Assembly (NCBI GenBank): GCA_947359465.1
Contig: OX375876.1
Span: 83,784,359 to 83,848,358 of the forward strand
Source of the DNA: Metellina segmentata
Lineage: Eukaryota > Arthropoda > Arachnida > Araneae > Tetragnathidae
Length of the DNA: 64,000 nucleotides
Reading direction: 5' to 3'
The notes below the pieces were generated by a model, which searched no databases, was not told where the DNA came from, and saw only the letters and a list, made by a program, of their open reading frames with translations. The translations under genes and the position numbers were made by a program. Below are positions 1 through 12,484 of this stretch, piece by piece (the stretch's first letter is position 1; the number at the start of each line of letters is the position of its first letter).

Positions 1-888
1 TGTGCGTATGGCAGTGACGGATCGCTCAGCCACATCACGAACCATAGCACAGCACATTCAGTCTGTAACGCATCATCCAGTGTCTGCGCGTACCATTCGA
101 CGCCGTTTACAGCAGAGTGGTCTGTCCGCAAGACGTCCATTGCTTCATCTACCCTTGACTCAGAACCACAGACGTCTCCGCCGCCAATGGTGCGATGAAA
201 GAAGGACGTGGACGGCAGAATGGAATGAAATTGTCTTTACTGACGAGTCACGCTTCTGTCACGGTGGTCGGATTCGTGTCTGGAGACACAGTGGAGAGAG
301 GATGCTGAATAGCTGCGTTATGCACCGTCACACTGGTCCTGCACCGGGTATTATGGTATGGGGCAGTATTGGATATCACTCTCTCACTCCTCTAGTACGC
401 ATTGCCGGTACTTAAAACAGCCAGCGCTACATCTCCGAGGTGTTGGAGCCAGTTGTCCTTCCTTACCTTCAGGGCTTGCATTGTCCAAGGGTACTTCGTC
501 AATCGCCAGATTGAATTGCTTCCCTGGCCAGCTCGCTCTCCGGATCTTTCGCCGATAGAAAACATGTGGTCCATGGTTGCTCAACGATTGACCCAGATTA
601 TATCCCCAGCTGCCACACCAGATCAACTTTGGCAATGTGCTGAAGCTGCTTGGTCTGCTGTACCCCAAGAACACATCCAAAGTCTCTTTGAATCAATGCC
701 GAGGCGTGTGGCAGCGGTGATCTCCAACAATGGCGGCTACTCTGGCTACTGATTTTGGCAGGAACCACACTCCACAGTAGTCTATAAATTTAATCATTTG
801 AAACTTGGTCAAAATGTTATCTACAAAATAAATTTTGTTGTGATATCTCTTGTCTTTCTTGGTGTTGCAATTTGGGTGGACAGCAGTG
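1..888 (+). mobile_element. Tc1-like DNA transposon, 3' part with right end
   Basis: The window opens inside a Tc1-type element. Transposase sequence is followed by about 130 bp of AT-rich trailer. The element appears to finish with the TIR-like stretch GGTGGACAGCAGTG and then TA at 889-890, the expected Tc1 target dinucleotide. The left end lies outside the window, so TIR symmetry and the left TA cannot be checked. Confidence 0.75.
2..752 (+). pseudogene. Tc1-like transposase (DD34E), inactivated
   Basis: A Tc1 transposase would cut and paste its own element. The first frame (2-412) carries the end of the helix-turn-helix DNA-binding region and then the first catalytic block, FTDESRF, with its Asp. 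The codon at 413-415 is TAA where relatives have Leu TTA, and the same frame reads on beyond it. Near position 475 the frame jumps by one. The block that should hold the second catalytic Asp (QQDNARPH in relatives) is deleted. The second frame then gives WPARSPDLSPIENMW with the catalytic Glu, and ends at 752 with the family-typical NNGGYSGY. One nonsense change plus one deletion and frameshift make it dead. The homology is clear; the family motifs are from memory, not a search. Confidence 0.88.
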
Positions 889-890
889 TA

Positions 891-1500
891 TTTTGTATAT
901 TTGGTACTATCAGTTGCTTAGAAAAGAAACACGTATGCCCCTCCACACTTTTAAAGCACTCTTTGACATCGTGACATCAGAATATCAAATAAAATAATAT
1001 ATGTATATCTTATCCATAATATACCTAGAATATTTATATACACTTACACAAGCCATTTCAGATTAGAAGAGACTTCATAACTTCAATAGTCCCAATGCCT
1101 TTGAAAAAGTTAAAACACCCTGAAAGTATCAAAAACCCAGAAATGGTTCAAGCATGCGTCTTAAAATTAAAAACAGAGTGTCGAAAAAAAACATTATCTG
1201 AATAATTTAACAGATTTATTCTAAAGAAAATATTTTGGAAATTTAAGGTATACCTCAATTTTTAAATGCCACAAATATTACAGAGCCATAAAAAATAACT
1301 ATCATCGGTAGCAGAATAAACGGAAAGAACCAAAATTGGAATTGAGACATTTAAAGACATAGAGAGATGTATACCGCAAAAATAATTTTAGCACCAAAAG
1401 TCGCTGAAGGGGAATAATTTGGTGCTGTCGGAATTATAAATAGTTGAACGTTTCAATTAAACGCAAATAAAATGTTATGCAAAGCATCCAAATGTGCGCA
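891..1500. other. AT-rich spacer
   Basis: AT-rich non-coding sequence between the Tc1 right end and the mariner relic. I see no recognisable gene or repeat. Confidence 0.5.
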
Positions 1501-1639
1501 CGTGACAGCAGTGCAACTAATTCTACCTAAACACGAAGAAATGGAAAAATCTCAGGCAGCCATTCGAATAACCAAAAAATTGTGCTAATTATGCGCCGTA
1601 TTTTGCCTTAGCATCCATTACTTGTTAAGTTGTTTTATA

Positions 1640-2600
1640 TTAACCATTGCAAGCTCGAGCTGCAGTTAGAGAATTTAGAAAACTTCGTGACTTACTTACA
1701 GATATCAGAAAGTTGCATTTTAAGCTATGATTAAAAAGTTTGAAGTAACAGGATCGCTACCAAATTACGACTGACAGAGGACGTAAAACAGCTTAAAAAG
1801 AGACAAAATAGAAGTTACTATAGCACAGGGACACAAGCTTCGCGGAATAACTCTTCAAACTTGATATAGTTAATATATGACACGGTCTGGATCATCTTAC
1901 AGAAAATGCTTCCTTTCCATCATAAGATCAGTCGTGTGAAAGCACTAACAACCACATATCACGATACACGCTTGACTTTCGTGCTGCCGGTTTCTTGCCC
2001 GAACGGAGGTTGACAATGACTGACCTTGGTAAATATTATGGGGCGATGAGGTGGAATTTTATCTGGATGGGTCGGTCAATTACGACTGAATCATTTGGGT
2101 ATTTGAGCACCTCCAAGCGTTGCAGCTTTGTTTTCTCCAAATATAGCTGTGCAGAATGGTTTTGCAACCGATTTTACTGAAGGACCATACCACAATCACG
2201 ATACCTGTACCATTTCCGGAGAGAATTATAGAGGAATGCTGGAAATGTTTATTGTTCATCAATTACAGGAACAACAATGTTTTGCACTCGATCGTTTTAA
2301 TGCAAGATGATGCCCGGCCACACATTCACCGTTCGGTAAATCCCCTTCGATGTCAGTATATTATTAATAAGAGGGTTATAAACCAGTTTTCTTTCTGACG
2401 ACACATGGAAGGCTCGCTTCCCCTCCATGGGAATTTTGACAGTGGGGAGGGTAACTTGAAGTCTTTCGTGTATGTTGGTGGGGTTCCGAATTTGAATGCC
2501 TTGAGAGAGAACGCAAAACGGGTTGTTATGAACATCCAACCTGACTCATTACGGACAGCTGTAGAAAATGATGTACACCGGATGTAAGTTGTTGTATGCA
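1640..2600 (+). pseudogene. mariner-like transposase, heavily decayed
   Basis: Family blocks occur in order but in changing frames. Near 1655-1760 there is a helix-turn-helix region (RAAVREF-like, then MIKKFEVTGS). Near 1995-2035 a FLAR.EVDN linker occurs. At about 2035-2085 comes the first catalytic block, ILWGDEVEFYLDG. Near 2300 is the second Asp block, MQDDARPH. The C-terminus near 2480-2585 reads GGVPNLNALRENAKR and ends in ENDVHRM. In-frame stops and frameshifts separate the blocks. The third Asp block (SPDL in relatives) near 2410-2450 is unreadable. Family assignment rests on remembered motif order. Neither terminal inverted repeat was identified. Confidence 0.75.
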
Positions 2601-2644
2601 ATAAATGTGAACACATTGAAATTTGGTCAATGGGGTAGGAACGT

Positions 2645-2713
2645 TTACTTGTCATACCTAACTTAACAGCTGTAACTTAATAGCTGTTAACTTAACAGCG
2701 GAATGACAAGTAA
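2645..2713. repeat. Short imperfect palindrome
   Basis: Arms TTACTTGTCAT (2645-2655) and ATGACAAGTAA (2703-2713) are perfect inverted repeats. The loop contains three variants of AACTTAACAGC or its inverse. It lies just past the mariner relic and could be part of its terminal region or a separate small fold-back. Confidence 0.45.
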
Positions 2714-2719
2714 CTGGCT

Positions 2720-3985
2720 ACAATTACTTGTCATACCAAACTCCTTTTGTTCGGTTATGATGCAAATTCATACTGATCAACATGTATTGATGCAGGAAAC
2801 TCGGAGAGTTTAGTACTTTCCTAAAATATTAAAATGCGTGCTGTAAGCAAAGAAACATGCGTGGTTAAAATTTAAAGGACGTTATAAAAATAACCCATAA
2901 CACGCTCCTGGAGTAAACACTAAATTTGTAGGAGTTATTAGTAGCAACAAGCAAAACTATAAATACATTCTCTTAAATCTAAAGTTTTGATACATATTGA
3001 AAGACTCTCTTCAAGCATTCGATTACTTTGTTCGGAAATCCCTTATCCCAATTTCATGCAAATGTATTCATGAACTGGGTCTTTCAGATGGTAAACGGAA
3101 TTCGGCCTCCTCCCTGTAGACAACAGAAAGAAGTTTTCGAGGCCCTAACTTCCAATCAGGAGTTTAAACACTTGAAAATAAAAAGATCCATTTTCTTCTC
3201 CACTTTATAATCAAAACCTCAACACTAAGATAGGAGAGAAGGGTGGCAGATGTACTCACAGGATTATGTTTGAAGCCGCTCTCACAAAGACATCATAATT
3301 TTTTCTAAAAAACTATCCTTCAACGAGAAAACAGATATTATAAGGTTAGTCGTGTCTTTTAAATGGCACGCGACTCTTCAAACTACAAAAAAGAGTGGAT
3401 TAGTTTGAGTGAAGATGCTCTTTTTTGGTTTTTAACTGCTTGAGAATTAAAGAAATCAAGTTTTTAATTGAAAACTAGTTTCTTAGAACAAATTTCATTT
3501 TAAGGAATACTTTTTGAAGTAATTTTCCTGGGAGTTTTTTATTATAGTTTTAGTTTATAAAAATAAATTAGTAAATATGTGCTGTATTTAAGACCTTTTA
3601 ATGGCGATCATTATTAAAAATAAAATCTCGTTTCGAATATTTATTATTTTCATTCACCAGAGCTTATTGAACATTAATTGAGCAAATCAGTATAATATAC
3701 AATGATGCTAATAAACTGTAACATGCGTTAAAATTGCGATTAGTACTATATACGTACAAAATACCATAGGAGAAACTCGTTTTCCAATATGGCTAATTAC
3801 CCTTTTATATAACTTCATGAGCTGCTTTCTACCTACTTCGGCGATACAAAATGATTCCACATATCATTTGGCTTCAAGACAATTTATTCTCATTTGAAAA
3901 AATAGCTTTTACTTCCCAAAGTTTATTTTACATTCTGTTTTCACAACTGCATTTATTAACAATTTTCCATTATTGTTACAATACC
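2720..3985. other. AT-rich spacer
   Basis: No recognisable coding, RNA or repeat feature. Short open frames here look like chance. Confidence 0.5.
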
Positions 3986-3989
3986 CCAT

Positions 3990-4285
3990 GATAAAACTAG
4001 GGCAGCAGAAGCCAAATTGGTAAAGTCGCGAATTGGCAATGCGAGTTCGAAACTCGTTCCAAAGAAAAACTGTCTTGTACGTGGGGGCGTTAAATCTGTT
4101 GTGACCTCAAAAGTCCATTTGTTGGTAGTATGTGGAAGTTTGGGCAGTGGGGTCAGCTCAGGTGTTGGCCTCGTCATCTGAGAGTGGCTCAAAATTAAGA
4201 GTTGTTGTCCTTGAATATTTTTCTTTGTATTGATCCCGTTGCGTTTCCAATAGCCCTTTTTGCGTAGCAAGTTCAATTTCCTATC
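3990..4285 (+). repeat. tRNA-derived SINE, family S1 (near full length)
   Basis: The head has tRNA-like Pol III promoter elements: a box A-like AAATTGGTAAAGTCGCG near 4013 and box B-like GAGTTCGAAACTC near 4042. The body contains the stretch GTGTTGGCCTCGTCATCTGA followed by GGCTCAAAATTA, which recurs at 32.2, 42.3, 47.2 and 57.3 kb. The tail runs through CCAATAGCCC. The family is defined by internal comparison within this window. Its spider affinity is from memory. Confidence 0.8.
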
Positions 4286-4289
4286 TACC

Positions 4290-6840
4290 CATGGTAAAAT
4301 TGTGTAAGCTCAAAACGTAATCCAAAGATAAAAGCATCGAAATTATTAAAATTGATTAAATATTAAGAATCCAAAGCAAGCCATTTTAGTAGGACTAAAT
4401 GTGTACCATCGTTCTATCAATATTAAAATAAATATGTGTGGAAAATTCAAAACTAAAGGAATTTTTTCGTAACAGCTCCTATTTCTCTGAGTAAACCTTT
4501 CAAGGGCACGTGTAAGTTTGAGGAAAAACTTCGTTTATCGTGTATCTGAGAAGTTTAAAAGTTATTTGGTTTCTCTATACTTTCATTCAAGACTATTTAG
4601 AAGATTGGATTATTTTAGCCTATTCAAAATCAAACTGATTATGATGTTTCATCACTATTCAGCAATGATAAATTGTGTAATGGTTAACAGGATTTTTGTA
4701 ATCAAACTAAACGCGCTATAAACAATACTTTGTAAAAAACGCACACAAACTATATTTTATATTTAAAATAATGTTTAAACATTTTGTAGTCCGAATGAAG
4801 ACACACTTAAAATTATAATCGTAAATTATCCATCGTATTTTATTAGTTCATTAATCTTTCACTAATCAAATGTTGTTTAATTAAAAATGCAGTTCATTGT
4901 TGTTAGTAGGAGATATATAAAATGGATTAAATCTCTCTTTTAACATATTGATTAATTCATTTATTTTAAGGCGAGCAAAAACGATCACTTTTGGGCAGTT
5001 TCTTATAGGTGTTCTATTTTTAAATAGAGAGCCTGGATTATTTTTGTAATAATGTGCTTAAGATAAATTTCATAGATTATTTCTTACTTGAGACATCAGA
5101 ACAACAATGTAACAATTCGCAGACATGGCATGCAATACATCTTTAACTGAAAAGGTTTTGCAACACATCAGGCGACTCTCTTTTAAATTGTTTTCTTAGG
5201 TTGTATCAACTACTAAAAATGTTTGTCCTGATCAAACTCTTTTCTGGTGCCATAATGTTTAAGTGAAACACTATGAAATCTTTCATCCAAAATGGCAGTT
5301 TAATAAGAGAGAAGCTATTTCTGCTTGAGAGATGCAACACTTTCTCCCTCCTGATTCAAGCTATGTAAGAAAATAGCTGAATCAGGTTTAGGACACCAAA
5401 TTGGACTTTAATAAGGAAGCCATATGTGAGAAGTATCTTTTGGTAAAATTGATCTTATTCAAATTCTTAATCGCGGGAGCATTTGTATAAATAAATTCTA
5501 TCAATCAAAAACCGTTAAGAGATTAAAAAAAAACTACTAGTTGTTCAATTTTGTAATATTGTGATGAATTGCAGAAATATTTGTATTTTTATTCATTGTG
5601 TAGGAAAAACGGAGAGTAAGTAGCTTTGTAGACAGAAAATATAAGTGATGGTTTAGAAACTTGGATATAGCAATGCATAATTGTTACTCAATTGGATTGC
5701 CGAATGTCACCTGGACAAATTAATTTGTGTTTAATCATATCTAAACCCTAATAAGATATCAATCTTGCCAAATGTATAGTAAGGTGCGCTAAGTTATGAA
5801 ATCTACCCCATAATAGTAGGATTGTATCGTTAAATTAAGTAAAGATCAAAATCTTAAATAGATTTTATAAATCCTTAATTATAGTAATTATAATAATAAT
5901 AATAATGTTATTTTCATGATATTGAACTTCAAAAAATATTTTAATAACTATGGTAACAAAATCAGTATAGAAATAAGCCACTCCTGTTGAAAAGAAATAT
6001 TTCCAATATACGTGATTACTTACTTATAATATTTAGTTTTGACAAACTTTATAATTATTAGATTAACTATACAAAAACATCTCAAATAAAAAAATACCAT
6101 AAAATAATTTTTAACTCCAAAACCATAAAAACTAATTTTTACAAGATAAATTGACCACAAAAGTCACTGCCAGTGCCATATTTTGACTCGCAATACTATA
6201 AGTAACAACTTTGCATGAAAACTATTATTTCGAATTAGGGCAGTGAATTAAAAGAACCCTTTTTTAAAATTGTGGAATCATTCCCCTTACAAACAGAATG
6301 AAAGTTTTCAACTTCATTTTCTTGTGCAACAAATGAAATTCATCTTTAACTTCAGGGTAGTTTGATATGAAATATCATACTTTCCCTTTTGTGCAGCGCC
6401 GAATGTTCTTCTATTGGTACCTTTTGAAACTATTTTATGAGAAGTCATTTTCCGCGTCTTAGGTAGAATACAATTCAAGATTGGAGCAGTCTTGCTTCTT
6501 AATAAACCTTAAAAATATTCCTAGAAGGAACCTTATTTTATTACCACCCTGTATAGTTGGACGATAAAGAATTTATATTTTTCAAGAATTTTCTGTTGAT
6601 AAGAAATTGTTATAGAAACTTTCCCCAGAAACGACGTCGGTGGAAAATGTGTTTACCAGAAATTATTATAAAAGTATAACATCATAAAAAAATAAGTACT
6701 CAACCCTCTGGGGTTTTTTCATACGCACAATTCTACCTTGCAAACTGTAGTCACCCCTGTATGACCTCCAATTAGTTTTGATCTTTGTGACCAATAGCAT
6801 ATTTCCAGAGATTTATGAAGGGGAAGAGGTATGAAAGGTG
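4290..6840. other. AT-rich spacer
   Basis: Long AT-rich stretch with short TAA runs near 5890. No gene, SINE or transposase motif is recognised. Confidence 0.45.
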
Positions 6841-6844
6841 AAAT

Positions 6845-7160
6845 AAAATCTTCCCAAAAGATTCTATTATATGGAAATGAGATCAACTAAATTTTTCTAC
6901 AGGATTCTATTCCAAGTAAAAGATTCAAGAAGTATTTTCAAAGGATTCTCTGCCAAAGAAAGGAACAGTAGAATAGTTTCAAAGGAGTATATTCTATGAA
7001 AAGGAGCAATAGAATCTTTGAAAATATTATATTGTTAGAAAATGACCAATAGAATCTTACTGAACGATTATATAACCATGTAAATGATAAATATAAACTT
7101 CCCAAAGGATTCACACACACACACTTCTAAGGAAAGGAGCAATATAATCTTTCTAAAGGT
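6845..7160. repeat. Diverged minisatellite (~40-60 bp units)
   Basis: Repeated but degenerate units share the phrases CAAAGGATTCTATT, AAGGAGCAATAGAATCTTT and variants, with several recurrences across the interval. Unit length and order vary. It reads as an old tandem array degraded by substitution and indels. Confidence 0.6.
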
Positions 7161-7164
7161 TGAA

Positions 7165-9725
7165 AGACTGTGTATTCTTTCATCCAATAGATATTGTTAT
7201 TTAATCTTTAAGTGTGTCGTGGGTTAAACGCAGTACTACACTACTTGTAAATTTCGTGACGCTCAGAAGATTAAAATAATCAATCGTAATAATACGAAAC
7301 ATGCTGCCAGATCTTAGTTTACATAGAGTAAATTTGATGGATTAGTTTATAATGTTGGATCATTGCTGCTGAAGGTATATAACAGTGATCTAACACCACA
7401 GTGCTTTTAAATATTAATAAATTTTAATACAGAAATTATTTAAGCATGGATGAATGGCACTGTATCCTGAATAGTAGATACAAGGATGATAAAAAGTATT
7501 TGATTTAAAACAAAGATAAATTAAATTGTTTGTGTTGCGTTGAGGCTGTATGATGAATTTGAACATATTTGGTCAATCCACGCCAAAACACGCCAAGGAA
7601 ATTGTCATACATACACAAGGAAAGTTTTTATTGACACAGGGAAAAGAAAAATACACACACGAGGGATTAGAACCTTAAAATGATATCATTATTCAAGGGC
7701 ATACTGTCAGTACAATTAGTTTTTCTTATAACACCAGACACGAAAACTTATGCATCCTTATTTTGCCCAAATACTCTGAAAGATATTTTCAATTTAAACA
7801 AATAATCCTTAGAAAGACGAGGATTTTAATTCCGTTTTCCCAACACGGAACACATACAAGAATAATGTTCTGCCATAAAAAATAAAAGTGCCATCCCATC
7901 ATACTTTACTTAAGATATATAGTGCAATAATAACAGAGAAGATTCTGAAAATCAATCATTCATTTATTGCATCTTCGTAATTTTTTTATACATATAACTA
8001 AGAAAATTATAGATTCATAAGAGGTTTTAATTCTTTTCCACATTCAAATATAACAAAAGACAGTACTTAAAACTCCTCAAACAAATTTTTAAAATATTTA
8101 CTTTGAATTAATTATGTATTAATAGATTCGATACTTCTTTTTAATTATTCTTAAATTTTGCAATTCATCTAGAATTTTCAAATGAAGCATAATATTTTTT
8201 ATAAAGAAATGGCCGCATTGAAAGTGTGTGTAGTAGCTTTATTTACGGTTTTGTACGTCGAGCTAATAAATTAAAAGTTTTAAGAAAATATGAACCTTGA
8301 AAGGAATTTTTTGCTTCATGTATATTATTTAGTAGTCTTTTTTTTTAGAAATTTTTAATGTAAATATAAATCTCTGTAATAAATAAAACTGAATCACAAA
8401 TCAATGAAAAATCAAAAATAATAATTATTATCTTTTGTTTCTAAATAAGGATTCATTCTTTGTCTAATAACTAACTTGAATATACAAGCTTACCTTGATC
8501 AACGAGTGAGAATTTTCTTCTAAAAAGTAAGTCTGAAAAAGGATTTAAATATTTCAAACACAATTCCTAAGCTGTAATGTGGTAGAAAACAATTCGCTAT
8601 CCTTTATTATAAGACACATTCATTTTATTTAATAACTTTTTAATCATCCAATTTTGAGAATTTGTCTTCACTCACGAGTAACTTATTAATATTCCAACAG
8701 TTCTAATCGGTGTTATAAACGAAATATTTTAATAGAAAATCAAAGTAAGGTTGCTGATGAATAGGATTAAATTTAGATTAACAGCAAATAAAAGGATGCT
8801 AATAGATCCTAAAGTCAGACTAAAAATATTCTGTTATAAAAAAAAATTACAATTTTTTTTTTAATTTTCAAATTATATTATGTACATTGAAATTATTTGC
8901 GTTCTATTTAATAATTAATAAAACATTTTATCTTCAACGTATAGCCTGACGTCCGCCTGTCTTTACCCACGAAACTTAAAAAATCTAAGTTAAACACCAA
9001 ATTTACTTGTACACAAGAAATTTTAAAAAGAAGTTTAGTCTTCATTGTTAAAACATTTTTTTTCTACACCCTTTAGGCATTTTTAACATAATGCTTTTTT
9101 ATAGATCGACAAAAAATATTTAATTTAAATTATGAATAGTGATCGCTGTCCCGGATACTGTTTAGTTATACTGATAGTTTATCGAGCTTAAACAATTTAG
9201 AAGTAATTTTTTCGCTCTAATTTATTCAGTTAAGTATTTTCAAATGCCCGGACAACGTTACTCATCATCGTGCTACGAGGGCAGAATGGTGAATCACTTG
9301 GCATTACCCTGGAGCACCAAGTGAGATGAGTTCACGCAACACCTCACATAAGTACCACACATTCAAGGAACCAACCCATTTCGAGATAGTTATTTAGATA
9401 GTTGATACTGTTAACTCATCTGGAAAATCATAAGCCATATTATTAGCGAGTTTTTCAGTGTAAACACAAACTACTCTGATAGAAGAAAAAAATACATTTG
9501 GTAAAGAACTAATACATTTAAATTTTGATTTATCGCCATTTTGACGATGTATCGAAATTTAAAATTAGTGCAGTTGTTCTAAATCCCACAAACAATGAAT
9601 TATGCATGTTGAATGGTCAGCAACCATTTTGAATCCATGTCTTCCATTAAATTAAAAATTTTATTACATTTATTACTACCTAGCATTATTACCCAGCTTT
9701 TTATCCCAGAGATTTTACTCTTACA
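7165..9725. other. AT-rich spacer
   Basis: AT-rich non-coding DNA with no recognised coding or repeat structure. A slightly less AT-rich patch occurs near 9250-9370, without recognisable content. Confidence 0.45.
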
Positions 9726-9727
9726 AG

Positions 9728-9960
9728 ACAAACTAAGTCGTTCCTCTGTTTCCTTAGCAGTTCATTACGCAGACGAGCAGCTTTTTGAGATTTGTCTTAT
9801 TCACGCGGGTTTGGGTTCAAATGCTTGAATCGTGACAGGTTTTGAAGTTTTGTGTGTGTTGAGTGGTCTACTTGTGTAAATCAAATTTTACTTGCATGTT
9901 CTTAGGGAAAGTCGTCATAGCTAGCTGAAAATATTTGCGTTGACCTATAAATTCTAGACA
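9728..9960 (+). repeat. Dispersed repeat R1, copy 1
   Basis: Diverged direct match to 20285-20530. The strongest shared block is AGCTGAAAATATTTGCGTTG (AGCTGAAAATAGTTGCGTTG in the other copy), preceded by TCGTCATAGCT versus ACGACGTAGCG. Upstream similarity covers about 230 bp with many substitutions. Family unknown. Confidence 0.5.
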
Positions 9961-9964
9961 TACT

Positions 9965-11155
9965 AATGTACATAACTTTCATGATGCCAGAGCTCAAAGT
10001 TCAGGAGTTTTTACAGTTTCAGACAAATTTTCTACTTTATATATAAGATTCTAAGAGCGATGTTCTTAAATTTCATTCCAGTGACGTCACGTTACATCAC
10101 TTCTGAAATGAAACAGGAAGTATATACTACCCAAAACACTGACGCTCTTTGTATTTAGCTTTACATAAAAACCCTCTCTAACAATTACTTTAAGCTCTTA
10201 ATGTCCAAGAATTGTTTACATCGATTTTTCTGATCGAGTTGGATATGATGTACTAAATTCTTTGACACTACACTCACCAGATAATACGCCTCAAGAATTT
10301 GTTGCACTCAAAACGACTGGACAAGCGTAGAAAAATAACTAACGCTGAAATTCAGCCCTAATTAGTTATTTCAGAAGGCACGCGAATTGTTTAATATTTC
10401 AAGTCTTATTTCAAAACCCGACAGCAATTTTGAATCACATTATAACTATAAGGGGGAACTGTGAACTCGTTGGGAGAAACTGAAACAAACGTTGACAGCG
10501 TCCATGTCGTTATTATTTATACCGGTGAAAGCGTGCAAATATACCTGCCCCGTCAAAAGACCCACCTTATTAATTACAAAGTATATTTTCAGTGTCGAAA
10601 GCATACTAGTAATTAAAACACATTCCAAGAATGTCACCTTATTAACAAAGCGTAAATCAGCACTGAAATACGAACACAATCATAATATGCAACACGGCTA
10701 TATACTCCTAAGGGCTTCAACCAATGATGCCTTCCCAATATATTTATGTTTGAGGCCCGTCTTCTCCAATATGTGAAATTAATATTTCAAGCATACAGGT
10801 AGTATTAATAGCCAATTATGCATAGGTCGTATTTCTATAACTTTTGGAGACAACTTAGCTCGAACCTTTTTCAATTCTTTTGATAGTTAGCCCCTGTAGC
10901 GAACATGGGTTTTGGTATAACAAGTTTGCATATAAAATTGGTAATTGAATTGAATTATATATTGGTTCAAGAGTCCGGTGCACTTGCACCGACATCAAAT
11001 GTTTTACATAAACATGAAACTCATTATACAATACATAGAAAAATTAAGAACAGGAATAATGGAATGTTGAGCAGCTAGTCTGATCAAACTTTCCTTAAAA
11101 CAGCTCTCTTCAGTGCAGAATAACAAGATGTAATCTAATGTCTCTCTTCTCTAGG
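9965..11155. other. Spacer with one less AT-rich island
   Basis: Mostly AT-rich. The part at about 10440-10690 is more balanced in composition and open on both strands (94 codons plus, 77 codons minus). Neither translation is recognised and no family motif is seen. Confidence 0.4.
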
Positions 11156-11158
11156 CAA

Positions 11159-11392
11159 ACGGGCATTCATGGCTCAGTGAGTATGCCCACTGCGCTAGCA
11201 ACCTCCAAGTTGTAGGCAGTGACAGTTTGATTCATGTCATGTTCTATTCCTCACTGGAAATATTCTCTTTTCTGTATCAGTAAACCTTTCCTTGCGCGTG
11301 TTTCTCTACTACTTGGCACTGCCTTGTGTCTGGCTTGGCATGACCAAATATGGCTCTTGCGCCTTAGAACCCAAAACCAACCATCCATCCTC
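11159..11392 (+). repeat. tRNA-derived SINE, family S2, copy A
   Basis: The head reads GGCTCAGTGAGTATGCCCAC then CTGCGCTAGCAACCTCCAAG, a tRNA-like box A region, with a decayed box B (CAGTTTGATTC). The body and 3' tail (AAATATGGCTCTTGCGCC, then AAAACCAACC) match the copies at 46.2 kb (same strand) and 13.5 and 38.6 kb (opposite strand). Confidence 0.78.
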
Positions 11393-11394
11393 GG

Positions 11395-12025
11395 GAAAAC
11401 AAGTCAGTTGTCTGAATCAGCACGGTGGAATCTGTGCAAATAGGCCTGAGTGATAAGAAAGTCCATTCTAACTTCGACTAAGTTAAATACGATTCCTTCA
11501 GAGGAAAGGAATGACAAAGGCCATGTGGATCGCAAAAGTATTGCAGCACTAACCAATAGGATTCATGTAAATCGAACGAACGTCCAAGAAAACTTTACAC
11601 GTGCTACCTGGAATGTATGACTCAGCCCTAGCAGCACAAAGAAAGATACAAAGGGTTTTAAGGGCGATTACATTATCCAATAGACATGAAAAATTCGGGG
11701 ACTTATCTGAAAAATATAAGGTAATGTTGTCGTGCGGGCCATATATGGCCCAATTGGGGGTGCCATTGTCCCGGAGGGTATATAAGGTAATTCTGCTTCG
11801 ATGGAACTATAACAATTGATGATTTACACCAGTCTAAGTCCATTCCATTAAGCTTGAGCTTCTCTTATAGTCATATTAAAAAATTTGTAGACAATGAAGT
11901 ATACGTAGAAGCAAAATAAATTCTACTGAAAACCCGAATGAACTGGAGAAGGCCGCCAATGATTTGCTCCCGTTGGCGCCATTGGAACACACTCGAAAAA
12001 TCTACTAGCAATAAAAGAATTAAAT
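11395..12025. other. Spacer
   Basis: No recognised feature. A 72-codon open frame at 11601-11819 shows no recognisable motif. Confidence 0.4.
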
Positions 12026-12029
12026 CAAA

Positions 12030-12480
12030 CCCACATTACGTTTAAAGACACGGACAGAGAGAAAGGAAACGAAGTTTCCTCCGGCATGAATATCAAATGA
12101 TAGTATTCTCAGCATCGAATAAATTAATCGTTTCCCTGCTTGTCAATCGCAGCTGATTCTGCTTGCTTCCGTAGGCATGCTCGATTAGACCCAATTACAA
12201 ATGCCTCCCGTCTAATACAAAGCAGGACCAAATCAATAGCATTTCACGCTTCGTTTCTGCATTTAAAGGCGTAATGATCCGGGGCAAAGAGTATTTAAAT
12301 TGAATGGATACAGGACGGAGAAAAAGGCAAGGACCCCTTTCGGATTAACTTAAATGTCAAGAATATTCTTTTACATACTTTCAAATATTTCTCTTTTGAA
12401 GCCGTAAGGTAAAAGGAGGATTTAATGCCTTTTTTTGTCTTTGGGGTTACTTCTCATTAAAAGTAGCATTGCTTGCAGCA
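12030..12480. promoter_or_regulatory. Possible conserved non-coding element / enhancer
   Basis: This non-repetitive stretch is compositionally balanced within AT-rich DNA. It packs several familiar binding-site cores: TGTCAATC (reverse of GATTGACA, a Pbx/TALE-type core), the E-box CAGCTG, GATTAG (Otx/Bicoid-type) and CCAATTAC (homeodomain-type). It also has the small palindrome GGAAACGAAGTTTCC near 12063. No open frame explains it. The role is inference; such cores occur by chance, and only conservation would support it. Confidence 0.3.
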
Positions 12481-12484
12481 GCTG

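Noticed and set aside
2297..2655. 80- and 100-codon minus-strand frames
   Set aside because: They are antisense shadows of the mariner transposase relic.
10446..10776. Overlapping 77- and 94-codon frames on opposite strands
   Set aside because: No motif in either. Overlap on both strands fits a stop-poor patch rather than a gene.
11159..11250. Possible tRNA gene from the tRNA-like head
   Set aside because: The cloverleaf is not complete and the homology continues into a SINE body shared with three other copies.
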